This document shows, piece by piece, positions 1 to 8,191 of a stretch of DNA of 64,000 nt. The first letter of the stretch is position 1. Every line of letters starts with the position of its first letter. The stretch spans positions 124,001-188,000 of the forward strand of contig CBDAMQ010000024.1 of assembly GCA_965197275.1 (NCBI GenBank), read 5' to 3'. A program made the position numbers and the translations under genes. The stretch is from DASCOT01 sp965197275 (lineage in GTDB: Bacteria; Acidobacteriota; UBA890; WLXD01). Under the pieces are notes generated by a model. The model was not told the origin of the DNA and did not search any database. It saw nothing but the letters and a program-made list of their open reading frames with translations.

Positions 1-2
1 AC

Positions 3-1271
3 GTTGACGATCGAACGATCGCCGGCGCCCTGCAGGCCGGAGTTCCGTTGCGCGACTATACCGATCCGTTTGTCGATGACTTTCAGCGCGGCCTCGCGGC
101 GCTGGGGGTCCGCCCGGCTGCGTGCTACCCGAGGGCGACCGACCACGTCGACGACATGATCGGGCTGATCTCCAGGTTGCTGGCGAACGATCATGCGTAC
201 ATCGCAGATGGCAACGTCTTCTTCCGGGTGGCCTCGTTCGCCGCCTATGGGCAACTTGCCCGGCTCGATCCCGAGGCGATGAAATCGACCGAGCGGGTCG
301 AGGGCGATCGGTTGGCGAAGGAGGATCCTCGCGACTTCACGCTGTGGAAGGCGGCTACGGATGGCGAGCCGTCATGGGAGTCGCCGTTCGGAGATGGCAG
401 GCCTGGATGGCACCTGGAATGCTCGGCGATGAGCATGAAGTACCTGGGTGAGACCTTCGACATGCATCTCGGAGGTGCCGACTTGATCTTTCCGCATCAC
501 GAGAACGAGATCGCCCAGAGTGAGGCTGGCACGGGAGTGCAGTTTGTCCGCCACTGGATGCATTGTAGTCATCTGGTCGTTGACGGGACCAAGATGTCCA
601 AGTCGCTGGGCAACTTCTACACCCTGGCTCAGTTGCTCGACGCCGGGCACGATCCGACGGCGATCCGCTACCTGCTCGCTTCGGTGCATTACCGGCGGCC
701 GTTGAACTTCACCTTTGACGCTATCGAGCAGGCATCTGCCTCGATTGCCCGCGTCCACGAGCTCCTGGCCCGAATCTCGGAGCGCTCACCGCGCCTGCCG
801 GACGACGATGCCGCGCGCACGGCATCGCTCCGGGCGGCCCTCGAAGGCACCAAAAGGGATTTCGGAGCGGCTATTGATGACGACCTCAACAGCGCCGGCG
901 CGTTGGGGCATATGTTCAGCTTGGTTCGCGACGTGAATACGGCGCTCGATCACGAAGCCGTCGATCGCCGTACGCTGGACGCAATAGTGGAGTGGCTTAC
1001 GGAAGTCGATGTGTTGTGGGGAATCCTGCCGCACGGGGAACGCCGCGAGCTGCAGATCGAGCACCAGGGCGCCAGTGTTCGCGCCACTGGCCCGGCGGTC
1101 GCTGCTGATATCGAGGCGATGATCGTGGCGCGGGTGGAGGCTCGACTGGCGCGGGATTTCGAAGCTTCGGACGCCTTGCGCGAGCGCCTCCGCGAGCGAG
1201 GTGTGGAGGTGGAGGACACCGCCGACGGGGTGCGCTGGCGGCGACAACCCGGGAGCCGTGTCGACAGCTGA
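3..1271 (+). CDS. cysS: Cysteinyl-tRNA synthetase, 5'-truncated by window edge
   Basis: Cytoplasmic class I synthetase that charges tRNA-Cys with cysteine. The frame is open from base 3 to the TGA at 1269-1271, about 422 codons; family members are about 460-480 residues, so only the N-terminus with the HIGH box lies outside. Seen: the V-D-D-R-T-I stretch that follows the family's N-[IV]-T-D box, the GWHLECSAMS zinc/active-site motif, HHENEIAQSE, and KMSKSLGNF (the KMSKS loop), then the helical anticodon-binding C-terminus. The TTG at 48 is internal, because coding continues upstream of it. yraN follows after 16 bases, and the tRNA-Cys gene lies about 0.7 kb downstream. Identification is secure. 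Confidence 0.97.
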   Translation, partial: VDDRTIAGALQAGVPLRDYTDPFVDDFQRGLAALGVRPAACYPRATDHVDDMIGLISRLLANDHAYIADGNVFFRVASFAAYGQLARLDPEAMKSTERVEGDRLAKEDPRDFTLWKAATDGEPSWESPFGDGRPGWHLECSAMSMKYLGETFDMHLGGADLIFPHHENEIAQSEAGTGVQFVRHWMHCSHLVVDGTKMSKSLGNFYTLAQLLDAGHDPTAIRYLLASVHYRRPLNFTFDAIEQASASIARVHELLARISERSPRLPDDDAARTASLRAALEGTKRDFGAAIDDDLNSAGALGHMFSLVRDVNTALDHEAVDRRTLDAIVEWLTEVDVLWGILPHGERRELQIEHQGASVRATGPAVAADIEAMIVARVEARLARDFEASDALRERLRERGVEVEDTADGVRWRRQPGSRVDS

Positions 1272-1287
1272 CCGTCTCCCGTTGCAC

Positions 1288-1665
1288 ATGGGGCAGCACA
1301 GCGCCTGGCGCGCCCGTTTCGGCCGCGCCGCCGAGCGCCACGCCGAGAAGTGGCTCACCCGCGAAGGGCTTCGGGTGATCGATCGGCGTTTCCGCCGGGC
1401 TGGAGGCGAGGTCGACCTGGTGGCTCTGGACGGCGAGGGGGTCCTGGTGTTCATCGAGGTGAAGGCGCGTCGATCGGATCGCTTCGGAGCGCCGTCGGAG
1501 GCCGTTGACGCTCGCAAGCAGCGTCGTCTGGCTCGTGCCGCCGCGGCGTTCCTGCGCCAATACGACGGGCCGTACGGGTCGATCCGGTTCGACGTTGTCG
1601 CTCTGCTGACGGATGGTCGAGGCAAGTTGCGAACGGAGTGGGTGCGCGACGCCTTCCGAATCTGA
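1288..1665 (+). CDS. yraN: YraN/UPF0102 family endonuclease-fold protein
   Basis: 125-residue protein of the UPF0102 family, which has a Holliday-junction-resolvase-like nuclease fold; its substrate is unsettled. Seen: G-x2-AE-x2-A near the N-terminus, then GGEVDLVALD and VFIEVKARR, giving the D...E-x-K nuclease pattern, a conserved Lys in ARKQRRLARAA, and a terminal RFDVV. The ATG at 1288 gives the usual family length; a GTG at 1258 in the same frame would overlap the end of cysS. A hairpin follows the stop. It looks co-transcribed with cysS (16-base gap), though no functional link is known to me. Confidence 0.88.
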   Translation: MGQHSAWRARFGRAAERHAEKWLTREGLRVIDRRFRRAGGEVDLVALDGEGVLVFIEVKARRSDRFGAPSEAVDARKQRRLARAAAAFLRQYDGPYGSIRFDVVALLTDGRGKLRTEWVRDAFRI

Positions 1666-1679
1666 GTAACGCCGTCAGC

Positions 1680-1711
1680 GGCCTGGTCGAGCCAGTCTCT
1701 CGACCAAGGCC
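1680..1711 (+). terminator. Hairpin after yraN
   Basis: GGTCGAG (1685-1691) pairs with CTCGACC (1699-1705) around a 7-base loop, extended by GGCC (1680-1683) with GGCC (1708-1711). It lies 15 bases after the yraN stop. There is no T-run, so a factor-independent terminator is not proven. Confidence 0.45.
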
Positions 1712-1772
1712 GACAACAATGCGGCTGTGGTGCGACGGCATTGGCCTCGGTATGGCGACGGATTGCGGGTTC

Positions 1773-1801
1773 TTGCCTGCATCTCACCCCGCCGCTATCC
1801 T
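1773..1801 (+). promoter_or_regulatory. Sigma-70-type promoter of the tRNA pair
   Basis: TTGCCT (1773-1778) and TATCCT (1796-1801) are separated by exactly 17 bases, and the tRNA-Gly gene begins 13 bases after the -10 box. This is the best housekeeping-type promoter I see in the window and fits a short leader before a stable RNA. Confidence 0.6.
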
Positions 1802-1813
1802 TTGGATTCCGGA

Positions 1814-1889
1814 GCGGGAATAGCTCAGCTGGTAGAGCGCAACGTTGCCAACGTTGAGGTCGCGGGTTCGAATCCCGTTTCCCGCTCCA
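1814..1889 (+). tRNA. tRNA-Gly (GCC)
   Basis: Complete 76-base cloverleaf. The acceptor arms are GCGGGAA (1814-1820) and TTCCCGC (1879-1885). The anticodon stem CAACG/CGTTG encloses loop TTGCCAA with anticodon GCC, and the T-arm is GCGGG-TTCGAAT-CCCGT. The discriminator T and CCA are encoded (1886-1889). A tRNA-Cys gene follows 88 bases on, the Gly-Cys order also known from glyW-cysT in enterobacteria. Confidence 0.97.
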
Positions 1890-1977
1890 TCTATTTTTCG
1901 TCCGTGGGTTCGTTTGCGGGCGTCAGATCCGGCCGCCCGAGCAAGGCGACGGGCGCTCGGCGTCGACCCCTTGACGA

Positions 1978-2049
1978 GGCGGCGTAGCCAAGTGGTAAGG
2001 CAGCGGTCTGCAAAACCGCGATTCGGCGGTTCGATCCCGCCCGCCGCCT
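1978..2049 (+). tRNA. tRNA-Cys (GCA)
   Basis: Acceptor arms GGCGGCG (1978-1984) and CGCCGCC (2042-2048), anticodon stem GCGGT/ACCGC with loop CTGCAAA (anticodon GCA), T-arm GGCGG-TTCGATC-CCGCC, discriminator T at 2049. The next bases are CCT, so CCA is not fully encoded, unlike the neighbouring tRNA-Gly. It sits about 700 bases downstream of cysS, probably on one transcript with tRNA-Gly. Confidence 0.96.
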
Positions 2050-2072
2050 CCTTGCCCACGATCCGCGCCGCG

Positions 2073-2612
2073 ATGCGCTACGCGCTGAGCATTGCGGTAG
2101 TGCTCGGTCTCATGCCGACGCCGCCGGCGGCGACTTTCGCGGCTGCGCAGGAGGAGGCCACGCCGTCAGAGCGCCCGCCGCTCGAGTGGACACCCTGGAC
2201 GTCGGACGTACCGGTGGTGGACATGACCGGGGAATGGCTGTTCGACGCTGCCGCGAGCGATCCGATGGTCGAGGTGTGGCGCGAACGCGAGGTGGTCTAT
2301 CGAATAGACCAACAGATCGACCGTATCGTTTTCGAGTTTCGGCCGGAGAACGGACAGCAGAACGTCCAGACCTACCGCTGGGCCAACGCGGTGAGCGAGT
2401 TCGAGCGCGGCAACGCCGAGGTGCGCGAGCGTGCACACTGGACCGACAACGGCCGCGTTCTCGAGGTGGAGGGCCGCTGGTGGTCGTTCGACGATCAATC
2501 GACCGTGCGGCGCTACACCTTTCGGTACGAGGTTACCTCCGGGGAGGTCCTCGTGTTTACGCAGGGCGACGAGCACGGCACGACGGTATGGCGCTTTCGT
2601 CGACGCCGGTAG
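2073..2612 (+). CDS. Secreted protein of unknown function
   Basis: 179 residues. The ATG at 2073 is followed at once by a typical Sec signal peptide ending in an AAA-type cleavage region near residues 25-30. The mature part opens with a Pro-rich stretch, then D-M-T-G-E-W and alternating polar/hydrophobic strands (FEFR, TYRW, RRYTFRYEV, TVWRFRR), suggesting a small beta-barrel resembling lipocalin-like or DUF1579-like domains; I do not recognise a named family. The frame is open further upstream, but only across the two tRNA genes, so the earlier starts are rejected. It is convergent with the propeller gene on the minus strand. Confidence 0.7.
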   Translation: MRYALSIAVVLGLMPTPPAATFAAAQEEATPSERPPLEWTPWTSDVPVVDMTGEWLFDAAASDPMVEVWREREVVYRIDQQIDRIVFEFRPENGQQNVQTYRWANAVSEFERGNAEVRERAHWTDNGRVLEVEGRWWSFDDQSTVRRYTFRYEVTSGEVLVFTQGDEHGTTVWRFRRRR

Positions 2613-2639
2613 GGGCGAGTACCTGGTAGCTCGCAGCCG

Positions 2640-2783
2640 TCAAGGCTCGACTCGTGGCGGCGCAAGATCAGGATCGCGTAGGCGCAACTGGTGCAGGACG
2701 CCCTCCTCGTCGATGACCCAAATCGAGTGATCGGGCGCGGGAGCCACGACCCGGGCCGCGTAGGGCAGCATCACAGAGCCGCG
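2640..2783 (-). pseudogene. Detached C-terminal segment of the NHL propeller gene
   Basis: Immediately after the TAG (2786-2784) that ends the propeller gene, the same minus-strand frame stays open for 47 codons to a TGA at 2642-2640. It translates as propeller-like sequence with P-Y-A-A-R-V-V-A-P-A-P-D, S-I-W-V-I-D and G-V-L-H-Q-L, the kind of strand that closes the last blade. This looks like one gene interrupted by an amber codon, or read through it. A sequencing error is possible. Confidence 0.6.
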
Positions 2784-3704
2784 CTAGATACCCGAAGTGT
2801 CATAGCGGTAGAGCTCGGTGCCGATCGTCCAGGCACCCTCCGCGGTGCGGTCAACGTATCCGGCGAGCACCCAGTACAGGTCGCGCGGCGCATCCCAGGC
2901 GACGTCCGAAGCGGTGCGGGCCACACGATCGAGGCTTTGGTCGCTGATATGGCGGGGCAGCCGGCCTAGCGGTGCCCAGGCGGCCGCTTTGTACAGAGTG
3001 TCGATGGTTCCGGTCAGCGTCCCGAGCCGGTCGTACAGCTGCACTTGACTGTTGACGTGAGTATGAGCCAGGGCGAATCCACCGCCAGGCGCCAGCGCGA
3101 TACGACGTGTATTGAGCAGAAAGTAGAGGATTCCCACGTCGTGCGGCTGTGGGGGCACGATGCTGTCGAGCTGCTTGCCATCACGATCCAGCACGGTCAC
3201 CAGAGGCTCGGCCTCGGGCCCGAACATGAAGGACGCCGGCGGCAAGCGCAATACGAAAATGTGCTCTGCCGTTCCGACCACCTCGAGCGGCAGGTACTCG
3301 ACCGGGACAGTGTCGAGCGGCGAGCCTGCCGCGCCGAAGCGCACCAGCCTGCGGTTGCCGGTATCGGCAATCACGATCTCTCCGCTCGGGTACACCCACA
3401 TTCCCTCGGGACCGCTGAGCTCGCCCGGACCGTTGCCGTGTCGGCCGCGCGACGCGACGAGATCACCGGTCGGCGCGAACACCTGCACGCGGTGATTGCC
3501 GGTATCGAGCACATAGATACGACCGCGAGCGTCGAATCCAACCGCTGCGGGATTGAAGAAGGCGGTGGTGGCGTCGATCGGATCCTGCCCGAGTGTGGCG
3601 ATCTCTTCAGCCTGCAGAGTCCACTCCGGCGGGAGGTCGGCGCTGTGACAGGCTCCGAACAGCCCCAGACACAGCAGGACGCGCCTCGTGGTCAGATCGC
3701 GCAT
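2784..3704 (-). CDS. NHL/six-bladed propeller lipoprotein, ends at an in-frame amber codon
   Basis: 306 residues to the TAG. The N-terminus has a short hydrophobic run ending L-F-G-A-C, a lipobox, so a membrane-anchored periplasmic protein. NHL-type blades are clear: G-R-I-Y-V-L-D-T-G-N-H-R-V-Q-V-F and G-E-I-V-I-A-D-T-G-N-R-R-L-V-R-F, with F-N-P-A-A-V-G before the first. Propellers of this kind usually bind ligands or partner proteins; no enzyme motif is visible. The ATG at 3704 overlaps the end of the upstream Cys-rich gene (stop at 3692) by 13 bases, so the two are translationally coupled. Coding-like sequence continues 47 codons past the stop (separate entry), so the protein may lack its last blade strand. 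Confidence 0.78.
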   Translation of the reverse strand: MRDLTTRRVLLCLGLFGACHSADLPPEWTLQAEEIATLGQDPIDATTAFFNPAAVGFDARGRIYVLDTGNHRVQVFAPTGDLVASRGRHGNGPGELSGPEGMWVYPSGEIVIADTGNRRLVRFGAAGSPLDTVPVEYLPLEVVGTAEHIFVLRLPPASFMFGPEAEPLVTVLDRDGKQLDSIVPPQPHDVGILYFLLNTRRIALAPGGGFALAHTHVNSQVQLYDRLGTLTGTIDTLYKAAAWAPLGRLPRHISDQSLDRVARTASDVAWDAPRDLYWVLAGYVDRTAEGAWTIGTELYRYDTSGI

Positions 3705-3958
3705 CCGTACCGATGGTGCTTGCCGAGCACGATGCAGTGGTACACGTCGAGATTGCAGTCCCACATCATTATGTTGGCGTCGATGATGAGACTCGGGTTG
3801 AGCCCCTTGATGCCTTCCCACATGTACTTGCGTGCGCAACTCATGCAGGAGTCGAGCTCCGCAAAGCACCCCGCTTCGGCGGTGGCTGGCACCAAGGTGC
3901 TGCCGATGACGAGCAGTGCGAGCAGGCACAGCGTCGGGATTCGAACGGAACGAGCCAT
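3692..3958 (-). CDS. Small secreted Cys-rich protein
   Basis: 88 residues from the ATG at 3958, which has GGGGAG upstream at good spacing; a longer start at 3982 would add eight residues. The signal peptide ends T-A-E-A-G-C. The mature part, about 60 residues, carries six cysteines including C-x6-C-x2-C, then W-D-C, Y-H-C and a C close to the C-terminus, so probably three disulfides. I do not recognise the family. It overlaps the NHL propeller lipoprotein by 13 bases on the same strand, suggesting co-expression and perhaps a secreted partner. Confidence 0.65.
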   Translation of the reverse strand: MARSVRIPTLCLLALLVIGSTLVPATAEAGCFAELDSCMSCARKYMWEGIKGLNPSLIIDANIMMWDCNLDVYHCIVLGKHHRYGCAI

Positions 3959-4139
3959 GAGCCTCTCCCCGGACAGCGGCACGGCGCCACCCCCCGTGGC
4001 CCCTTGTGCCGATTGTCCACAACAGGCTTTGACGGCCGCCGCTTGCTAAAATCACTGGCCATATCGGAGACCCGGTGCATGATCGTCGTTCGCAGACCCA
4101 GCAGCGTGCCAAGCAGCACTCGTCGGCCGCGGAGCTGAC

Positions 4140-5477
4140 GTGCGCGTCCGACTCGATTCGATCGGTTGCCGGCTCAACATCGGCGAGATGGAAGATCTGG
4201 CACGCACGTTGGCCGGCCAGGGTCACCGGGTCGTGGCCCCTGGCGACGATGCCGATCTGTTCGTGTTCAACACCTGCGCTGTTACGCACGTGGCAGGGCG
4301 CAAGTCGCGTAAGCTCCTGCGCCAGATTCGCCGTGACCACCCCTCAGCCAGCGTCGTGGCGACGGGCTGCTACGCTGACCTCTCGAGAGCGGAGGTCGAG
4401 CGCCTGGGTGTCGACATGGTGGTGAGCAACGGCGACAAGGACCGCCTGCCGGATTTGCTGACCAGTGCCGGCCTGCTACGCGACGCTGACCCGATCGGTG
4501 ACCCGGAGTCGACGCCGTTCGCCGCCGGTGTCGGCCGGACTCGAGCTTTCGTCAAGGTCCAGGACGGCTGTGACAATCGCTGCACGTTCTGCATCGTCAC
4601 CGTCGCGCGCGGCGCCAGTCGGAGTCGGCCGCTCGAAACCGTGGTTGCTCAAGTCCGAGATCTCGTGGAGCTCGGGTATCGCGAGGCCGTTCTCACCGGC
4701 GTGCACTTGGGCTCGTACGGACACGATCTCGGCGATTCGAATGGCCTTGAGCATCTCGTCGCGGCGATCCTCCAGCGCACCGATATGCCACGGGTGAGGC
4801 TATCGTCGCTCGAGCCCTGGGACTTGCGCCCCGAGCTCTTCGATCTGTGGGGCGATGCACGGCTGCAGCCGCACCTGCACTTGCCGTTGCAGAGCGGTTG
4901 CGACGCCACGCTGCGGCGTATGTCTCGGCGCACCAGCCAAGCAGAGTTCTTCGCACTGATGGATGCGGCGCGCGCCGCGATCCCTGATCTGGCGATCAGC
5001 ACGGACATCATCGCCGGGTTCCCCGGTGAGACCGACGCCGAGTTCGAGATCTCGACGCGGTTCGTCGAATCGGCGGGCTTCTCGAGCTTGCACGTGTTCC
5101 GCTACTCGCCGCGCGCCGGCACGGCTGCTGCACATATGGCTCATCAGGTAGATCCGTCCACCGCCCAGGCTCGCAGCCGCCGCTTGCACATGCTTGGCGC
5201 CGATCTGGAGTGGAGTTTTCGTCGGCGCATGCTGGGCCGCCAGGTGGAGGTGCTCTGGGAGTCGAAGGAGGCATTCGGGGAGGGGAAACGATGGAGCGGG
5301 CTGACGGGTAACTATGTGCGTGTCCTGACGGACACGAGTCCGGACATAGACTTGCGCAATCAAGCGACCAGCACCGAGCTCATCGAGTCGATGCCAGGCG
5401 CCCTGTACGGGCGCTGCGCGGCTACCTGGGGTCGGCCGTTCGAGGATGGCCCGTTGCGGCATGCCGTTACCAACTGA
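4140..5477 (+). CDS. mtaB: tRNA t6A37 methylthiotransferase (MtaB-type radical SAM)
   Basis: 445-residue radical-SAM methylthiotransferase, predicted to convert t6A to ms2t6A at position 37 of ANN-decoding tRNAs. N-terminal UPF0004 domain with cluster cysteines at about 10, 46 and 77 (S-I-G-C, F-N-T-C-A-V-T, A-T-G-C-Y-A). Radical SAM motif CDNRCTFC with C144, C148 and C151, then TGVHLGSYG, LQSGCD, STDIIAGFPGETD. The C-terminal stretch with Q-V-E-V-L-W and Y-V-R-V fits a TRAM domain. The short first C-x-L-N and T-C-A-V-T pattern fits MtaB better than MiaB. The start is the GTG at 4140, after GGAGCTGAC. Confidence 0.92.
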   Translation: MRVRLDSIGCRLNIGEMEDLARTLAGQGHRVVAPGDDADLFVFNTCAVTHVAGRKSRKLLRQIRRDHPSASVVATGCYADLSRAEVERLGVDMVVSNGDKDRLPDLLTSAGLLRDADPIGDPESTPFAAGVGRTRAFVKVQDGCDNRCTFCIVTVARGASRSRPLETVVAQVRDLVELGYREAVLTGVHLGSYGHDLGDSNGLEHLVAAILQRTDMPRVRLSSLEPWDLRPELFDLWGDARLQPHLHLPLQSGCDATLRRMSRRTSQAEFFALMDAARAAIPDLAISTDIIAGFPGETDAEFEISTRFVESAGFSSLHVFRYSPRAGTAAAHMAHQVDPSTAQARSRRLHMLGADLEWSFRRRMLGRQVEVLWESKEAFGEGKRWSGLTGNYVRVLTDTSPDIDLRNQATSTELIESMPGALYGRCAATWGRPFEDGPLRHAVTN

Positions 5478-5489
5478 GCCGAGGAAACG

Positions 5490-7142
5490 ATGACCGTTCG
5501 CGGCAGCACCGTGGCATTGACACTCACTCTTGCTAGCGCCGCGTGCGGCCCTGCCGGCGATTCGGCGGAACCCGCGGCCGATCCGGTCAGCGTTGCCGAG
5601 CGCGGCTTGACCAAGTACACGGAGGTCAGTCTCGCGCCCGACCTGTCAGCGCTGAGCGAAAACCAGCTCGAGATTCTGCGCCTGCTAATCGCGGCTGCTC
5701 GAGCAATCGATGAGATCTACTGGATACAAGCCTACGGTGATCGCGCGGCGCTGCTGGATTCGCTTGATGATCCTGCTGAGAGGCGTTTCGCCGAGCTCAA
5801 TGTCGGCCCCTGGGACCGACTCGACGCCAATGCTCCGTTCGTCGAAGGCGCAGGAGCCAAACCGGCAGGCGCCAACTTCTACCCTGCGGACGTCACCCGC
5901 GAGGAGATCGAGGCGGCTGACGACCCCGAGCTCCGATCGCTCTACACCATGGTGCGACGTGATGCTACGGGTGCGCTGACCACAGCTCCCTACCATCAGG
6001 CGTTTGCCGCCCAGGTCGAGCACGTGGCCGGCAAGCTACGTGAGGCGGCGGCGCTCGCGGAAGAGCCCGGGCTGCGCGATTACCTCGAGCTCCGGGCCGC
6101 AGCGCTGCTGGATGATGACTACCAGGCGAGCGACTTCGCTTGGATGGAGATGACCGACAACACCATCGAGGTGGTCATCGGTCCGATCGAGACCTATGAA
6201 GATCAGCTGCTGGGCGCCAAGGCGGCGCACGAGGCGCTGATCTTCATCAAGGACCAGGAGTGGAGCGCCCGCCTGGCGCGTTATGCAACGCTGCTACCGT
6301 CGTTGCAGCGCACCTTGCCGGTGCCGGATGCCTACAAGGCCGAAGAGCCCGGCTCCGACGCCGAGCTCAACGCGTACGATCTCGTGTTCGCCGCCGGCGA
6401 AGCCAATGCCGGGTCGAAGTCGATCGCCGTGAACCTACCCAACGACGAGCAGGTCCAACTGCAGAAGGGGACGCGCCGAATCCAGATAAAGAACGCCATG
6501 CGTGCCAAGTTCGATGCCATCCTGGCGCCGATAGCCGCCGAGCTGATCGCCCCCGATCAGCGCGACCACGTGACGTTCGACGCCTTCTTCGCCAACACCA
6601 TGTTCCACGAGGTGGCGCATGGCCTGGGTATCAAGAACACCATCGATGGCGGAGGCACGGTCCGACAAGCTCTTGCAGAGCACGCCTCTTGGGTGGAGGA
6701 GGGCAAGGCCGACATCCTCGGGCTGCACATGCTGACGCAGCTGCACGCCAGCGGCGATCTAGGTGACGCTGACCTGATGGACAACTACGTGACGTTCTTC
6801 GCTTCGATCTTCCGTTCGGTCCGCTTCGGGTCTACCAGCGCCCACGGGCGGGCCAACCTGGCGCGCTTCAACTACTTCCGTGAGCAGCAGGCATTCACCT
6901 TCGATGCGGTCGGTGACACGTATTCGATCGACTTCGACCGCGTTCAGCAAGCGATGACAGGGCTCTCAGCGAAGCTACTTCGGCTTCAGGGCGACGGAGA
7001 CTACGATGCCACCGCGGCGTTTTGGTCGGATGCCGGAGTGATTGGTCCCGGGTTGCGAGCGGCGCTGGATCGCCTGGCCGAGCGCTCGATCCCGGTGGAC
7101 ATCAGCTACCGCCAGGGACCGGAGGTTTTGGGGCTCGATTAG
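5490..7142 (+). CDS. M49-like zinc metallopeptidase lipoprotein
   Basis: 550 residues. GAGGAAAC precedes the ATG at 5490. The N-terminus is a lipoprotein leader (A-S-A-A-C-G at residues ~10-15). The zinc motif HEVAHGLG begins at residue 373 and is followed near residue 401 by V-E-E-G-K-A-D-I-L-G, matching the H-E-x-x-H...E-E-x-K-A-D layout of dipeptidyl-peptidase-III-like (M49) bacterial proteins. Classical DPP III has a six-residue HELLGH box, so this is a divergent branch. Likely hydrolyses short peptides at the outer face of a membrane. The start is 12 bases after mtaB, so probably the same operon. Confidence 0.8.
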   Translation: MTVRGSTVALTLTLASAACGPAGDSAEPAADPVSVAERGLTKYTEVSLAPDLSALSENQLEILRLLIAAARAIDEIYWIQAYGDRAALLDSLDDPAERRFAELNVGPWDRLDANAPFVEGAGAKPAGANFYPADVTREEIEAADDPELRSLYTMVRRDATGALTTAPYHQAFAAQVEHVAGKLREAAALAEEPGLRDYLELRAAALLDDDYQASDFAWMEMTDNTIEVVIGPIETYEDQLLGAKAAHEALIFIKDQEWSARLARYATLLPSLQRTLPVPDAYKAEEPGSDAELNAYDLVFAAGEANAGSKSIAVNLPNDEQVQLQKGTRRIQIKNAMRAKFDAILAPIAAELIAPDQRDHVTFDAFFANTMFHEVAHGLGIKNTIDGGGTVRQALAEHASWVEEGKADILGLHMLTQLHASGDLGDADLMDNYVTFFASIFRSVRFGSTSAHGRANLARFNYFREQQAFTFDAVGDTYSIDFDRVQQAMTGLSAKLLRLQGDGDYDATAAFWSDAGVIGPGLRAALDRLAERSIPVDISYRQGPEVLGLD

Positions 7143-7178
7143 CGGTACGCTCCCGAGGACTGGCAAGCCTATTGCACG

Positions 7179-7982
7179 ATGTTGAGGGATATGTGGAAAG
7201 CGCGTGATCTGCTGGGGGGCAAAGAGGCCCGTGGTTCGGAGCCGGTTATTGACCGGGATCCGAACTCACCGATCGTCCGGCTGCGGGGCGTCGAGAAGTG
7301 GTACAAGTCCGGCTTCGGCCGCACCTACGTGTTGCGACGGATCAACGCCGACATCAAGCAGGGTGAGTTCGTCACCATCATGGGGCCTTCGGGCGCCGGC
7401 AAATCGACGCTCCTGAGCATCATCGGCATGCTCGATGGTTCCTGGGAAGGCGAGTACTACTTCCTCGACTACCCGGTGCACGATCTGAGCTCCAAGGAGC
7501 GCAACCGGCTCAATCGCGAGTACATAGGGTTCGTTTTCCAGAGCTACCACCTGATCGACAGCATGACCGTGTACGAGAACCTCGACGTACCGCTGTCGTA
7601 TCGCAACATCAAGCGGGTACAACGCAAGAGCATGGTCGCGGATACCCTCGATCGCTTCAATATCGTCGGTAAGAAGGACCTCTATCCGAGCCAGCTGTCC
7701 GGCGGACAGCAGCAGCTGGTCGGTGTGGCGCGCGCCATCATCGGTAACCCCAAGGTGCTCTTGGCGGACGAACCGACAGGCAACCTGCACACCGCGCAGG
7801 GCAAGGAGATAATGGAGCTGTTCAAGCGTCTGAACGAGGAGGAGGGAACCACCATCGTTCAGGTCACCCACTCCGAGATGAACGCTGGCTACAGCGACCG
7901 GATCATCAACTTGCTGGACGGCTGGGTGGTCGAGGAAGACCCCTATGCGGCTGAGCCTGCCGAGCAGCCGGAACCTCACTAG
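7179..7982 (+). CDS. ABC transporter ATPase, MacB/LolD type, without a visible permease
   Basis: 267 residues with all nucleotide-binding motifs: Walker A GPSGAGKST (from residue ~69), Q-loop F-V-F-Q-S-Y-H-L, signature LSGGQQQLV (from ~173), Walker B KVLLADEPTGNLH, H-loop V-T-H-S. The spacing and the E-P-T-G-N-L box are typical of the MacB/LolD/FtsE group, which works with FtsX-like permeases for lipoprotein or macrolide export or mechanotransmission. An extra ~30 polar residues precede the domain. No permease is visible within the next genes. The ATG at 7179 has no good ribosome site; an ATG at 7191 with GAGGG close upstream is an alternative. Confidence 0.88.
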   Translation: MLRDMWKARDLLGGKEARGSEPVIDRDPNSPIVRLRGVEKWYKSGFGRTYVLRRINADIKQGEFVTIMGPSGAGKSTLLSIIGMLDGSWEGEYYFLDYPVHDLSSKERNRLNREYIGFVFQSYHLIDSMTVYENLDVPLSYRNIKRVQRKSMVADTLDRFNIVGKKDLYPSQLSGGQQQLVGVARAIIGNPKVLLADEPTGNLHTAQGKEIMELFKRLNEEEGTTIVQVTHSEMNAGYSDRIINLLDGWVVEEDPYAAEPAEQPEPH

Positions 7983-8121
7983 GTCCCTCACTCTCGCCAC
8001 GGACCTGCCGGCGCCGTCCGGTTCCGGCACAGCCGATCCCGGAAACGGGACGATCTCGCGTCTGACCATCGGCGGTCGCGGTCGAAAGCCTCCCCTGCAA
8101 CGCCGAGGACGTGCGTCGTGT

Positions 8122-8136
8122 TGGCACGTCGTTTGC
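8122..8136 (+). promoter_or_regulatory. Sigma-54 (RpoN) promoter
   Basis: TGGCACG-TCGT-TTGC, with the -24 GG (8123-8124) and -12 GC (8135-8136) exactly ten bases apart, matching the RpoN consensus completely. It points towards the 39-codon frame at 8192 and the DUF2277 gene at 8417. Activation would need an enhancer-binding protein, none of which is in the window. Confidence 0.6.
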
Positions 8137-8191
8137 TTCCTTTATCGGCAGAAGCTCAGGTGGCAGCGAGGACGCCAGCCCTGTCCCGATC

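Noticed and set aside
1845..2072. Upstream extension of the secreted protein at 2073
   Set aside because: The frame runs across both tRNA genes and does not look coding; a signal peptide follows the ATG at 2073 at once.
4029..4052. Sigma-70 promoter before mtaB (TTGACG / TAAAAT)
   Set aside because: The boxes are separated by 12 bases instead of 16-18, so they are not a convincing pair.
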